Assembly (NCBI GenBank): GCA_963573305.1
Contig: OY754328.1
Span: 42,895,822 to 42,959,821, forward strand
From: Pyrrhosoma nymphula
Taxonomy: Eukaryota; Arthropoda; Insecta; Odonata; Coenagrionidae
DNA length: 64,000 nucleotides
Direction of reading: 5' to 3'
Shown here: positions 33,502-46,984 of the stretch, piece after piece
Numbering within the stretch: the first letter of the stretch is position 1
Layout of the letters: the number at the start of each line of letters is the position of its first letter
Made by a program: the position numbers and the translations under genes
Notes under the pieces: generated by a model
Databases searched by the model: none
Seen by the model: only the letters and a program-made list of their open reading frames with translations
What the model was told of the DNA's origin: nothing

Positions 33502-36500
33502 TTTTAAAAATATAAAACTTTGCAACTTCGTAAATGCGTATAAGATTTCATTTCCGCGATGAACTAATTGAAGAGCAATACTTTAATTCTGAACGAAATA
33601 TAATGGTAAACATTAACCCGAGAAAAAGTTGCCGTTACTAAAATACACAAGCTTTCCCCGATCTTTCAAGGAAATGGGCTTGGTGCCCTATTTCTCATGC
33701 CTATGGACTTGGATCATACATGATAGAATGGACAATTTATGGGCGGAATTACCAAACTACATCCGTCCAGCGTGGAGAGTATTTCAAAGTTGGTTTTCCC
33801 TTAGTCCTAGTATTAGTTAGAATTGAAAGCAGTCCTTTCCTGAAAGTAAGTAGATTCCGAAGCTGGTCTCCTCGACAAATGTGTTATGTTCTCTGAAACT
33901 TCAAGCCTGCCTACGCCAAGTAACTTCGCGTCAAGGCCTCCTGTGTTGATCTCGTGTCTAAATAACTGCAGCTGTCGGGAGAATTCGATTGATGTCCAAC
34001 ACCAATCAACAACGCACGTCAGTCAGAAATATAGGGACCGGACATCACCCTCCAACAAGATAGATAGCTTTGGATAGCGCAAAGAGCTTAGGTCTATGCA
34101 TTCACGCAGAGTGCTACAAGGTGACCCCTTATCCCTTGGCCTTGGCCCTTACACGGTTCGTCCTCTGTCCGGTGACCCCTTCTGCCCCTGGATCCCTTAT
34201 CATAGATCCACCACCTCTCGCCCTGCTCCCTATTCCAGTCTGGCCGTACCCTGAAAGTGCTTGACACTTGAGCAGGCATCAACCGCGGGACGCATTAACC
34301 CCCCTAAAGGGGGCTCGCTGCGAATTGAGTTCTAATTCCCAATGCGCTGAAACAGCGGAGCGGAGGCAGGTATCGGGGAATGAGGACCGGCTAATGCTCC
34401 CGAGTTGAGTGGGCACGTTGGGGCCCGGGGCGCCTCTCTTCTCCAAACACTTCACCTTGGGTGCCGCGCCGGCGTGGGCTGGGATGGCCCTGGGGTGGGA
34501 GAGGAAATGCTTTAATGGCCATCGGACGCAAAAGTCAAATCTATTCCGTTAGACTCAGCTCCTCCTCCGAATGTATTTGCCTTTGAGAGCGTTTTGGGTC
34601 TTTGTTAGTCGCCGTTCGTATAATCGTCCGCGGACCAGTCCAACCTGCATCTCTCCCCTCTCTTCTGAGAACATGCGTACTACATTAATTGGTCGTGAAG
34701 TGACCGAATGGTCTCATTCTACGGGAGACCAAATTCCCTTGCTGCTCGTAAATGTTTCTTTTCAATAGTTAACCTATCAAAGGATATTTCGAACATTGTT
34801 CTGACTAGCTTTACGAAGAGTTACCCTTTATTTCAACTATTTTTATGAAGTGTGGCCTTCTGACTCATGAATTAGTGATGTAAGCTCTGATCAGATTGAA
34901 GATTTTCTTCACTTTATCGTGTATTTTTATAATGCGTTCTATCCAATTTTTGGTGAATAATGAATCATCTTCGATATACCTCTAAAATTCCCTTTAATAC
35001 ATTGGGAAGTTGAACTTCTGTTTAGGATACTCCCTCAAGTTTCTCTTTCGGGCTGACTTCTGAGCGTGTAAGCTGGGAGGTGTGTTCGGGAGGCTCACAA
35101 GCCACCCTTTTTCAAGTCTCAAGGGCCTCACAGTCGCGTCAGTGTTTTTAATATTTCTCCTCCATCCCCCCCTCCCGCCCCTCGCCTTTCTTCAACCGCT
35201 TGCTCGCTCCCAACCCTGCCCCCGCCCCACTCCCTTCCTAGCCGCCCACGGTTGACGATGATGCCATAAACACTCCCAAGCCACTTATCCCTCGCCGCTC
35301 GGATTATATTGCCCTCTACCGTTTGTTTGTTCGTTGGTCTGCTTTCTTTCTGGCGGCCAAGGGTTGGAAAACATAAACTCTTAGTGACCTCCTTGCCAAG
35401 CAAGATGGGTCTCTGCGATTTAAGACAGTGAGAGTACTTCGAAGTCATCACCAGATCAGATCTTGGAATCTGGTTCACATTGAACGTTGAGTAAACTCTT
35501 GCCTACATAAGACTGAAAAATCAACATACTCTTTGATCGTATTCGTGCTCGCGCAACGTTCCAGATCCTTCGGCTTCTTTTCAAAGGCAATGATTAATCT
35601 CCGTGTAATATTCTTCGAGCGTCACCCTGTTTTCAGTATTATTAAAAGTATTTCGATGGCGGAGAAAATCATTCATCGGGTTATAAGAAATGGAGCCTGT
35701 CAACGAGACAGAGCTTTGATTACATAAGTCTTCTAAATCTGTTCCCGAGGCAGGTTTGTATTTCAATTTATTTCTGACAAATTCCACAGTGAAGCACACA
35801 ATCAAAGTTATGTCTGCATGAGGTGAAGGTAACTTTTCCGGGTAAGAAAATTTACCCTGGCTAACATTGGTATGAAGATTCTCGCAGTTTCTTTTTTCAG
35901 AAATATATTATCGTTTCGAGATTTGCTGCGTATTTTCCATTTCTAAGCAACCTAGCATGTTGCTCCTCGTACTGTGAGCGTTGTGAAGAGAAGTTATTTA
36001 TGTACCCAAGCTAGTTCATTAAATTTTATGAAACATGCTTATCGTTCGCTTGCAATTCCTGAGGTCAATTTTATTCACCATTTGCAGACATATCCTTGAT
36101 TATCGACCTCATTATGGAATTTCCCAGAGATAAATTTTAAATGTCATTTTGAATGATACACTAAACTCAGTCAGTCGCCGGCCATTATAAGAGAAAACAT
36201 GTACGAATAAAATTGAAAATGCACTGGGAGCACGTACTTTTTTTCTTTTGACGGTTCCATATTTCGTGAATAAAAGTTATACCTATTAAGTAAGTTTCGT
36301 TGATATCTGTCAAAGGTTCATATCTATAAGAATTGAAAGATTTCTCGAGGATTCCTTCTTTCTAATTTTGGAAGCGTAATTGGTTTTGTTGTACTCTGAG
36401 GAGACTTAAGAATACTTTTCAGAACTCACGTACTCGGGCGGCTGACGGAATTCAATAAAACTCAGCTGGGAAAGGGGAAGAAAATTCATCATCCTCAAAG

Positions 36501-37824
36501 TTTCTGGAAATTACATTAGAAGTAATTTGAACGGGCAATTGATGATTATTCCGCACGAAACGTGGCCGGTGTGACGGCAGATAGTGAGCCCAAACACATT
36601 GCCCTGCTGCACACTCCATGCGGATAAGTTGGTGTAAGGTGTACCGCAGGGGCCGATGAGAGTTCGCGCGTGTTGTAATGGAGTGAAGCATCGCTGCTTA
36701 CGGGGAGGTTTTCAATGTGACGTTCGCCTTCCCGTCCACGACCAACCGCTTAATGCGTCAACGGCAGCATCCCTCATTGGAACCGAACTTGCAAAAAATT
36801 GGATCGGCTGGCATGCGATGAAAAGCCTGAGGAAGAGAACTCGACAGGCTTCAGAAAAAAGAAACTGAGAAGGCGCCGGCCGACCTGAGAAGAGGGGAGT
36901 GGAAGAAGTTGAATGAGACGAGGAAAGATACTTTTACCGGAAGGCGAGCAGCTTCACTCGAAGATGAGTTGCTGCTCGATGGGCGTCTTTTGGACAGAGC
37001 TGAATTCTGTCCAATTGTGACTCCCCAATGGCTAATTTGGCATGTTCCGTTATTGTTGCGTTAATCAGAAGACGACCTATGTCATCGACTCTGCAACTTG
37101 TAAGTCACCGGCAATATTTTTGGCTTACTTAATCCGCCATTTAAATGAAATAAAAGAATTCAATTCTACAAAAACCTCGAGTTATATATTTTGGAATACG
37201 ACGGAAATTTAGCGCAAGGAGAATTTTCAGAACTAATTTTGGAGTCAAAGCAGATGCAACTTTATTGACCAGTTTTACCCAAAGTGGCTTGTTCTGATGA
37301 CATTTTCGTCATTATTCGATGTGAGGCAATAGGTACATTTAAAGTCGTTAAGCGTGATCATCCTCTAGATCACTAGAATTACTCATTAAATATACATTTC
37401 TGTGACCTATGAGGCATTTTTTTCCGACCAGTTGTAATCAATAACGTATTTCACTGTACTTCTATTTGAACTTGGTGTTAAACTATGCCCAATATTTTTA
37501 TTGGCCCGTTGGACAGTCATTTCGACGCAAGTTCTAATAATACTTAAATACAAGCAATCGAGGTAGAAATGCTCGCTGGTGAGATTCCGAAGATGTGGTG
37601 AACAGGGAAGTCGGAATGGTGGTGAGTATTGTGGTGAGAAAAAGAAAGTAAAACACACGAATTGCACCCATTGATGCCTCAAATTGATTAATCTAGTATG
37701 TTAGTCGATATATTTGGCCCCTTTTAATCGCAAGTATGGCAGTCATAACCAGCAATATGCTACTCAACTATGAGTTCCCATTTTAATATTTTGGTGAGGT
37801 GTTGTTTGATCATCCTGTCTCCGA
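33502..37824. other. Non-coding DNA with GC-rich patches
   Basis: No gene is recognised. GC-rich patches lie at 34060-34760 (with a CCCCCTAAAGGGGG hairpin at about 34301-34314), 35100-35300 and 36580-36950. ORFs there overlap on both strands and carry no known motif. The rest is AT-rich. Confidence 0.45.
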
Positions 37825-38387
37825 TTAAGGTAGTTTGAGCGAAAAATAAATTCACCTAGAATTTGATGAATTTATTCTAATTTTAAAGAAAAAACTCATC
37901 TCTCCAATGATATCAAAATATTAACCCCTTGCCCAACTACTTTTCGAGCAATTGGTCTAAAAACATAAGCTGTTTTACATGGGATACATTACGGCTGAGC
38001 GCTCCAGAGGAAGAATATTTAAAAAAATAGAAACTTTTAGCACCTAGATTTCGTCAAAAAACTAACGGTGTGTAGATTGCATATTTTCTCAACTATTTAT
38101 AAAAAATAATCTATTACTCACCACAGTAATTTTTACAGAATCGCCAAAAAAAACCTGCTGTTTTGAAGGGTTTTCAGCCGTACGGCGGGAAAAAATTAGT
38201 CAAGTTAGAGACTTAAGTAGCTTTATTTATTTAATGACTGATAACTTTGGTGATGCATAACTATATTTTTTCGCCATTAATATTACAATATTTATTTAAT
38301 ACTTCTTACAGGCGCTGAAATCAAAAAATAAAATTTGAATACGGTCTCCATTATGACTAGGGAACTATCTCGCTCAAACCTCCTTAA
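37825..38387. mobile_element. TTAA-flanked MITE, copy 1 (563 bp)
   Basis: Bounded by TTAA at 37825-37828 and 38384-38387. The ends are inverted: GGTAGTTTGAGCGA on the left, GGAGGTTTGAGCGA read inward on the right. The body is colinear with copy 2 at 44106-44665 over its whole length, for example CTGTTTTACATGGGATA, ACTCACCACAGTAATTTTTA and GGTCTCCATTATGACTAG. TTAA duplications point to piggyBac- or Kolobok-type mobilisation. No coding capacity. Confidence 0.8.
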
Positions 38388-41300
38388 CATGCTTTGTCTC
38401 TCATTCTGTCGTTTCTCTCTTTTCCTTACTCTTCTCCACCGTCCCCTCCAATTGATGTTGGTTAGTTATCCACCGCGCCCACCCCTTAATGTCCACTCCG
38501 CCCCTTCCTGCTCGATAATTACTGCGAGAATCCTCTTTTGTTTATTAAAGGAGATTTTCTGACGGATGTGCTCTCTTCTAGTCTCCGCCTCGCCCTGTAT
38601 AATTCATGAATTGGACGTGGCGGTTCCCATTAAGTCAAGAGGCTCATTCATCGAGCGGTCCGACTAATTCGAAATTCCGACGTGATGTGGAACTGTGCTG
38701 ACGGAGGGAATTCTGGGAAGAAAACAGCTGAGGTTCGTGGCCGTGCCAAGTGAGGAAAAGTACTGGGGCGGGGGGAGGAGAAAAATGATGCCTGGGGGTG
38801 CATACACGATGAGGGAGTAATTTTGCGGGGAGGGTCGATCGGCATACACAAAAAAGAAAACGAAATGCTCAGCTGAATATTGAGAAACGGGACTTGGGAG
38901 ATAAAAAAAACGGAATTCAAGGGAAAGGGTTGGCACACGGCAGCGTGGCAGGTGGGTGGGGAGTGTTTGGCAAGCGAAGATTTTACTCCCGCTCTGTGGG
39001 AAGAATGCTCAGGGCGATATGTTGGGTGTAGTCGTTTGGGCTATTGACTTTTTCCAATAAGCGAAATGAAATCGATGTTTTCTTCTAGGTAACTGCAGTC
39101 ATTTGTATGGGGTAAGCGGTCTTGTAGCCGATGGAAAACAATACTTCGTTAATATTGGTAAAACAAATTCTCTGTTACCAGTTTCCGAGGTTTCGGCATC
39201 CGTTTATCACCATAGCCAAAATTCGTTTAATGATTGGAGCTTCTTTATTTTTAATCGAAATATTTATACTCAATAAGCAAGTTTTTGAAGTGGACGGATG
39301 ACGCAATAATGGAATGAAAAATAATCAAAATAGAGAAAGCTGTTTTTATGACCTTGCGTTTTTGAACGCAGTCTTTAATTTTAGGGGCAGTCCATCCATT
39401 ATTCTTGGTGAGAAAGTGATGTGTCGAAAATCAGTCGTAGTTAAATGTCATTCATTTTCATTGGTCCAATTTTACTCCTCTAGACTTTTTCAAATATGTG
39501 TAGGCGATGTGTAGACAGACTTTTAAGGTTGCTCTCCTTGTGGATAAAATATTCGCTTTGAGAGTTAAATTTAAGACTGAGAAAAAGAGGTGGTGGAGAT
39601 AGAAGTAAAGAAACCGATTCCTCCCCAAATTGCTCTTCTTAAATTTTTACCAATGTTGGCTAGTATTTTTTGTAAAATTTTAATCCTTCCTCTCCGTCTG
39701 AAATCTATTATTAGTACACGACTTGGATATAACTGACTCTGATCTCTGATTTTAATTTTCAGTATGTATTACCAATTCGCGTGTTTCTTTGTTACAGAGT
39801 AAGATATGTAATCAGATTTGAACCATGCTTCATCATTTTGGTATCGATAAGTGTCATTTCGGTCTTTACATGGACGAATAAATTTATTTTGCAGCTCTAA
39901 GTGCTATCGTTCATTGAATTTACGCCATATTTGCTGTTTGAAATCATTTCACTACTAGCATTAATGTCTGAAATCGAAGATACCTATGTATAATGTGTAA
40001 GTAAGTGCCTTCTGTATAGCACCATGTCTCGGGGATGTTTTAAAAACATTACCATAGTTTTAAAGAGGATATGGTCCACAGAAATACCTTTCTCTTTATA
40101 ATATTCGCTCCACTATTGAATTATCACTTGTCGATGTTCATATTAACGAGTCAGTGAATCGCGAATCCCTATGTCTGTGTAGGAACGTACCATGATTCTG
40201 GGTGTGGAGAATCACATTCAAGCCGTGGGGGATTCTGGGAAAAAATGACTGGGGTGAGCGGCGTTATCATTCGGTGCCAGCGACGCGAAGAAGTTGCGGG
40301 GAAGTAGTTCCGTTAATGGAAAAATTATAATTCAAATGTCCACGGATCCTTTATTGACGAACTGAGGTCGTTTTTATAGTTTTAACGTTCTCCCAAATTT
40401 CATCAAATTAAATATTTTTACGCAAACCTACCTTGAAATCACTAATATTTTGTGAAAACCTTGTTAGTCCCGTCCATGTTTACTTTTCATTTACATGAAT
40501 AAATGTTATAATACAATTTACTGAACAAGATAAAATTCAGCAGCGTGGAGGGAGCATCCTCGAGACTTGGGAGAAAATCTGTCTGTGGGAATGAAGTAGG
40601 GAAAGGCGGGGAGGGAGACACTGGCGACCGCAGTTCAGGGATGGGGGGGAGAGATGCAAACTGGGCGGAATCCTGGGAAATAGGATATGTGGCGCACCAA
40701 ATAAACACTGAGATAAATGGAACGAAATGTGGGATGAAAAAATTCCGAGCGTTTTTTTCGTGGAAAAGAGAGTGGAGGAAAAAACGTTCCGGGGAAGGTC
40801 CGAGTGGAATAACAGCCTTTTGGAGGAAGGTGGGGGGTGGGAGTGGAAGATGGGAGCTAAGGAGGGCGGGGGGTGGAGTGGGGGTACAATTAACCAGAGT
40901 GCGGATGGAGTGGGGAGGGAAGAAAAAATGAATGGATGAGGAGGAGGAGTCAAAAGAATGAAGAGAAAGAGAAGAGGAAGACGAATATGTTATGTGCGTG
41001 ATGGGACGGGCAGTGGTATGGGTGGGGGAGGAAGGGAGGAAGAGAAGGAAAGTGGCTCGGTCGCTGAATACGAAAGTTTAAATGGAGTGAGTGAGGGAAG
41101 AGAGGGAGGATGGAGCATAAAAGTGGAAGATTTCTGGAAGGAAAAAATCGAGCAGGCAAACTGTTTTGGGGAAAGATGCGAAGGGGTGGGAGGGAGGGAA
41201 TGAGGGTGGGGGGGCAGGGAGATAGGGGGTGTGAGAGCACGAGACTGACGACATTTCCATTGTGGTGGGGAGGAGAAAGTGGACGGGAAGTTTTTGGCAC

Positions 41301-44105
41301 TGCCCCTCGTCATGTCTCGGACTGTCTGCGCCGCCTCCCTTTTGATCCTTCTGCATCCACAAGGAGCGATCTGCCTTAAACGGTTGCATTTAGCTTCCTC
41401 GAGTTCTTTCAATACCAAATTTCATCCTGAGATTTGTGGGGAACATCTCTAAAGATTGACTTTATACCTTATGCTTTGTCAGCCATTGTAAGGTTATGCC
41501 ACACGGAGTACCACGACGCCAAAATACGGCTGCGTATTATGAACGTTTGACCAAGCATATTGAAATTTCCGAAACCATATCCACTCAGATTGAGATAATT
41601 AATTATCCTCCCAATTAATATAGGTAGCAAAATGTGTTATTTTAAACGCTAACGTCAAACATTTTGACGACGTATCTCAGAGGGGGCGGAGCCTTTGTAC
41701 CGTCTCATGAAGACAAGAGACGCCCACCCGAGACAGCGAGTTACCCTCTCCTAGAAGCCAATGGATTCTCGCTATTACCATCTTTGTCATCGTGATCGGA
41801 ATCAAACCGTACATGTTCAACCACGGATATAATTCCAAGGCATATTAGGGTTATATGTGCTCAAATTTTCTACGTTTTAATCTGGAGTTTGACTTAAAAA
41901 CTTAGTCCAAAAACTGGTTAAAAACCCGCGTTCGAAATAAAATTCCCCGAATCTCCCGAAATTTGTGTTTAAATGGGGTTGATGAGCTTTAGAGACCTAA
42001 TAGTCCAATGAGTGGTGAACGTACTTCATCTATCAAAATAAATGCGTAATGTGTCCATAATTTTGCTTATTTTTTATCGCAAGTGTGTTGTCAACGAAAA
42101 ATGAAACACTAACTCCAACGTGTAGATGGGCAGAATGAAATCTTTGCATGGAACTCATGTAAATCTGGAAGTTAAAATATGGATATGCTGGCACTGAACT
42201 AGAGGGTATTGGATTCAAGGACTGGGGCAAGAATTGTATATACTTTTGTTGTATACTTGGCGGCTAAGGCGAAGGGGCGTTGAGATCGAGTGTCACGTGA
42301 ATGGCAAGTTGCTCGCCGACAAGACCTGGGGGGGGGGGAGGGAGGGGGGAAGGAGAAGAGATGGGTGAGGGTCATGTTACTGTACGGCTTCAAGTGAAAG
42401 AAGGGAGAAAGTACGGCTTCAAGTGAAAGAAGGGGCAACGAGAAGCATTCTCCCACATCGTATGTTTAATGGAACAAGTAATTGCTTGGCCGTAACCTAT
42501 CAGGGCGAGGATACTTTCCGCTTCAGTTTTGAGGGATCCTTGGGGGACAGAAGGATGCTATATTGTGAGAATGAAGGAAAAGAATAAGATGAATGTCTGG
42601 ATAAATGAAGGAGCTGAAGAAAATCGGGAAGAACGATGACAATATGAACAAAAAAGGCGATGTAATAAAAATTGTTTTTAAAGCTTATGCGGCGCTATAT
42701 TTTGTTCTTATTTCAGTGATTAAAGTGTTTTGTGCAACATTATTTTGTCTTTAAGAAACACGCATGAGTATCAGCAAAAGTATATTTTATGTAGAGCAAT
42801 CAAATAATGCTGTATTTATTATACTAGCTTCAGGCAACGCTGGACGAAATCTTGAAATAATCTTCATCGTGAATAGAAAAACTGACCCATTCCCTTCCAA
42901 CCGAGAATTTAAAATTTCTGTATTGTCTGAGATTATTTGTCAAGCTATGCCCATTCATTGCAATCACTCTTATTTTGTTCTTACTTTTGCTGAAATACAA
43001 AAACTTGGCTGCTATATTCGCTGGAATCCCGCTTAGTTTAAGGCAATAGTATTAACAGTGAAAAGGTTCTCTCTATGTGCATTTCATTTAAGTATACCTA
43101 TGGATTTTATTGGCAATCACTAATTGGACAATGATTCTACAGGTAACTTAGTTCGGTGTTTACCCCACGACTTTCTGACGAGTGGCTCAAATAAGTGCAG
43201 TCATTTTGGCTGTTTTGTTTTAATCATTAAATACATGGATTGGAAATTACGAGTAACTACTCCACCTTCAGGCTGATTGCTCACCTTCCTTTCCAGACGA
43301 AGATCATCACTTAGAACGAAATGATTCATTGATCAGTTAGAGCTAGCTACCTGTTCTAAAAATCATGAATGACCCTCGTATTACACCTTTTAAACATTTA
43401 TCTCCGCATATCTGCTTAATAACTTTTCGCAAAGTCCTTCGTATGTGGTGTGATACATTGATGGTCAAGGCATCAGCCGCTACTGCAAAAATATCTTTTA
43501 TAAAGAAATGTTGATGTAAATAAGCATCTTGAGTAGTAGAGATCGTGAGCGTAATCTGTAAAACTCAGAAATATATGTCGTTTAACTAAATGAGTTTTGG
43601 CACTCGTTGGCTTCTTTGGCCTTTATAGGGTCGTAAGGGGGGGAGGGGAAGGAGGGAGGGTTAGAGGGAGTGGGGAGAAGGTCAAAGGGAGTTAAAGGAA
43701 ATGGAGAGTGGAGAAGAATGGGGGGGGGAGCCGGGCGCATTTGTGGAGGAAGACAGAAATGGGCCATGGCGCCTCGGGGGGCGTGGCCCACGAAGCCCAC
43801 GTTGCCCCACACTCCCCTTTGCTGCCATCCCCCAACCCCTCAGTGCTGCTGACGGGCCCTGGGTTGACTCACTAAGCTCGAAAGAATCCATGGAATCTTT
43901 GACACCAAGATACATCTTCTCGTCGCGCGGATAGCCTGCTGGAGAAAAATATCCCTCGATCTTTATGATTCATGCGAGTTCTCATAAACTACGCGTCCCC
44001 TACCGAGAACGACGGCTCTTCTTCTGAAACACCTCGACGATAAGGAAGTGGGGCGAGAACTAGGGCACTTAAATGCCAATATTTGGGATGAATATTACTA
44101 GGAAC
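38388..44105. other. Non-coding DNA with long purine tract
   Basis: No gene is recognised. Positions 40545-41300 form a ~750-base purine-rich plus-strand tract, which yields overlapping ORFs on both strands (poly-Ser/Pro on minus, Gly/Arg/Glu on plus). Other G-rich patches are at 42325-42360 and 43630-43760. A two-copy 29-bp tandem repeat with the unit GTACGGCTTCAAGTGAAAG and ten more bases lies at 42382-42439. The remainder is AT-rich. Confidence 0.5.
40545..41300 (+). repeat. Long purine-rich tract
   Basis: The plus strand is dominated by G and A with many GGGAGG and GGAAG runs over ~750 bases. It could form triplex or quadruplex DNA. Overlapping ORFs on both strands are a product of this composition. 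Confidence 0.6.
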
Positions 44106-44665
44106 TTAAGGTAGTTTGAAGGAATAATCACTTCAAGTAGAATTTGATGAATTTGACTTCATTTTAAAGATAAAACTCCCATCTTTCCAATGATATCAAA
44201 ATATCAACCCATTGCCGAACTATTTTTCAAGCAATTTTCCTGAAAATATAAGCTGTTTTACATGGGATAGATTACAGCTTTGTGCACCAGAGGGAGAATA
44301 TAAAAAAATAGGAACTTTTATCACCTAGATTTCGTCAAAGAAGTAACGGTGTGTATTTTGCATGTTTTCTCAACGATTTATAAAAAATAATCTGATACTC
44401 ACCACAGTAATTTTTACAGAATCGCAAAAAAAACCTGCCGGTTTGAAGGGTTTTCAGCCGTACGTCGAGAAAAAATGAGTCAAGTTAGAGACTTATGTAG
44501 CTTTATTTATTTAATTACTGAGAACTTTCGTCAAAAAAACGATATATTTGCACCATTAATATAAAAATATTTATTACATACTTCTTACGGACGCTGAAAT
44601 AAAAAAATAAAATTTGAATATGGTCTCCATTATGACTAGGAAACTATCTCGCTCATCCACCTTAA
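44106..44665. mobile_element. TTAA-flanked MITE, copy 2 (560 bp)
   Basis: Bounded by TTAA at 44106-44109 and 44662-44665, in the same orientation as copy 1, 6.3 kb away. The two copies look about 80-85% identical by eye, with small indels. The inverted ends are more decayed than in copy 1 (GGTAGTTTGAAGGA and, inward from the right, GGTGGATGAGCGAG). Confidence 0.8.
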
Positions 44666-46984
44666 GCGGAATTTAGAAGTAAAAAGTGCTGAAAGAAGTG
44701 TATGATTTTGCTCTCTTTATTGTGGCTGATCTTCTGAAATGAAGTACATAAAAAATTACCCAGTATCTTTTTAACATAGTATTTATTAGGCACATGGAGT
44801 GTTGGACCGGCTGGTTTGAGTTCTGGCCATCGACACTCAAGCGAGAACCCGATACTGAAGTTATATTTGTCAGATGAAATTATTTTCTCAGGACGTGAAG
44901 GAAGGAAAGATGAGCCAGATACAGGAAAGGTGAACACGATGATGGAGTCGTGCCTTTGACCGTCTTCATGAGGGAAATCGGAATAATTTGTGAAATGATT
45001 TTACTCCTCTAGCGTTTGACAGAAAAGCTTAGAAAGGAATATGGGGAAGGTCAAGGAGACAGGTAGGTACTTTCACGAGACCGTTCATTAAAAAGGATTC
45101 CCTCGCTTTAATTAAGATGCAAGTGTATCCGACTGTATTCGCATGTTTTTCAAACCTATGAGCTCATTTTTTTATGCTTGCGATAAGACGGATTTTCCGC
45201 GAGTTTTCCCCGTTTGTCTTGAAAAAAGCATGAAGACAGTATAAGTGAAGATAAGGTCGCATGATGCGAGCAGCAGATGATGTTGCCCAGGAAGTAGCCA
45301 GGGATATTTTTATGGGGGACTGAGGGACTTAAGTGTCAATGCTTGGGAGGGCATAGTAGGGGATGGGGTTTTAAAAGCTCTGAGCGAGATGCTATTTTCA
45401 ACTCTGTGGAGTGGAGGCGGGGGCACGTGAATAAGAGCGGATATTACGCTAGCCGGTGCATATATGTATGTGCGCTGGGTCATATGTTTGTAAGTGAGGA
45501 TTCTATTATTGCGCTGGCATTGCGTCATGAGTTTGGAGAGAGGGTGGGAAGGAGTAAAGTGGGGGTAAGGGTTGAGGAAGTAGAGACGATAGGAGTGGGA
45601 AAGCGTGAGGCAATCGGACAGGGAGACAAATCGTTAAAGTATTGGATCAATGGAGGTTACTATACACTAGGGATAACGTGAAACAGACGTGCTTGCCGGA
45701 ATTAAATCACTCAGAGGCACGGAAGATGCTTCGCTACAGTTTTATTACGCCTTCGATAATAGTAATAGTAATCCGGTGAGAGTTTTTAACGGAAACGCAA
45801 TACAGGCAATTAAGTAGATTGGCATACCCTTATGCCTTATTTTCCTCCAGTTTGCTAGAGATGCTACGCTGAATAAATATTTCCTTCGGAAAACTGATTA
45901 TTCAATGAGAATGAAATGATTCACTTCGAATAGGTGTATTCATATTCAACAGTTTGCGCCACTAAAAAACCCTTACCCAAGAGAATTTTATTATTTAGTA
46001 TCAAATACATGCCCAATTTATTATTTATTGTCCAATATCGCTTAAAAATAATTGTAACTGGATATTTGACTTTCATGAATAATTTTTGCTGGAAATTTCA
46101 ATTCAAAGCTGAACAGTGTGGCTCCAAGGCTTATTTGGGTTAAATGATGTTGGGATCATAATTCATTTCGGCTCTTCACTCTTATTTTTTGATGCATGTC
46201 TTTTTATGGAAGAGCATTAGTTGCGAACGATTTGTTTGGTGTGGTTTCTGTAGTGGTGACTCATGCTGAGGGCATGGCTACAACGCTACTCCAGTCTTTC
46301 GGGGATATTTTTCAGAGAAATCCAAAACCCTGCTCGTCTGATTGGGATGTGGCGCGCCCTGTAACAGGAGGCTAACTCGACCCCTCCCTCCATCATTCCC
46401 CATGTGACTTCACCCTCCTCAACCCCCCACCTTACAGTAGTCCCCCGTCACTGCACGATTGACCTCAGCTGTCATTCGGCTCTCCAGCCAACCAACTAGT
46501 TAGTTGCCGTCTTGCGACTATCCTCGATGCGTCTTCAGAGACAACTGTTCAGCCGCTCATGCCTTTGCGTTAATACCAGCAGTCTCTCCCGTTGTATGGT
46601 TTTCTGGTCTAGGGTTAACTCCCCTCAATGCTCTCTCTTGGAACCACCACCCCCTGCTGTTCTTCCAAATTTCCACCCCACCCCCAAAAGCGATTTATTT
46701 CAATTTAAGTTGGTACGTGATGGGGACCGATCTCTCATTCTCAGCCGAATTCTTCATCCAATAAGAAATAAGCAGGAGCAGACACTCAGTCCTATCCCCT
46801 ATCAACCACGAAGGACCAAGATGCCTCTCTTGATTTTTAAGCGTCTAACGTCCGCTTTTCCTTAACGTCTGTTTACCGAACCATCATTCTCGGTCCTTCA
46901 TACGGTTACCACTGCTCTTAGTTGCGTCTCCTGTCTCCGATGCATACCCGTGCCACATCTCATGATCGTGCGGGTGTTTATACT
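44666..46984. other. Non-coding DNA; MITE end scrap near 45290
   Basis: At about 45294-45335 the sequence GTAGCCAGGGATATTTTTAT then GGGGGAC resembles the left end of the MITE at 30756-31018, without a partner end. A GC-poor remainder shows no gene. Confidence 0.4.

Noticed and set aside
40545..41418. Several overlapping ORFs of 80-142 codons on both strands
   Set aside because: They follow from the purine/pyrimidine bias of the tract (Pro/Ser/Leu on one strand, Gly/Glu/Arg on the other).
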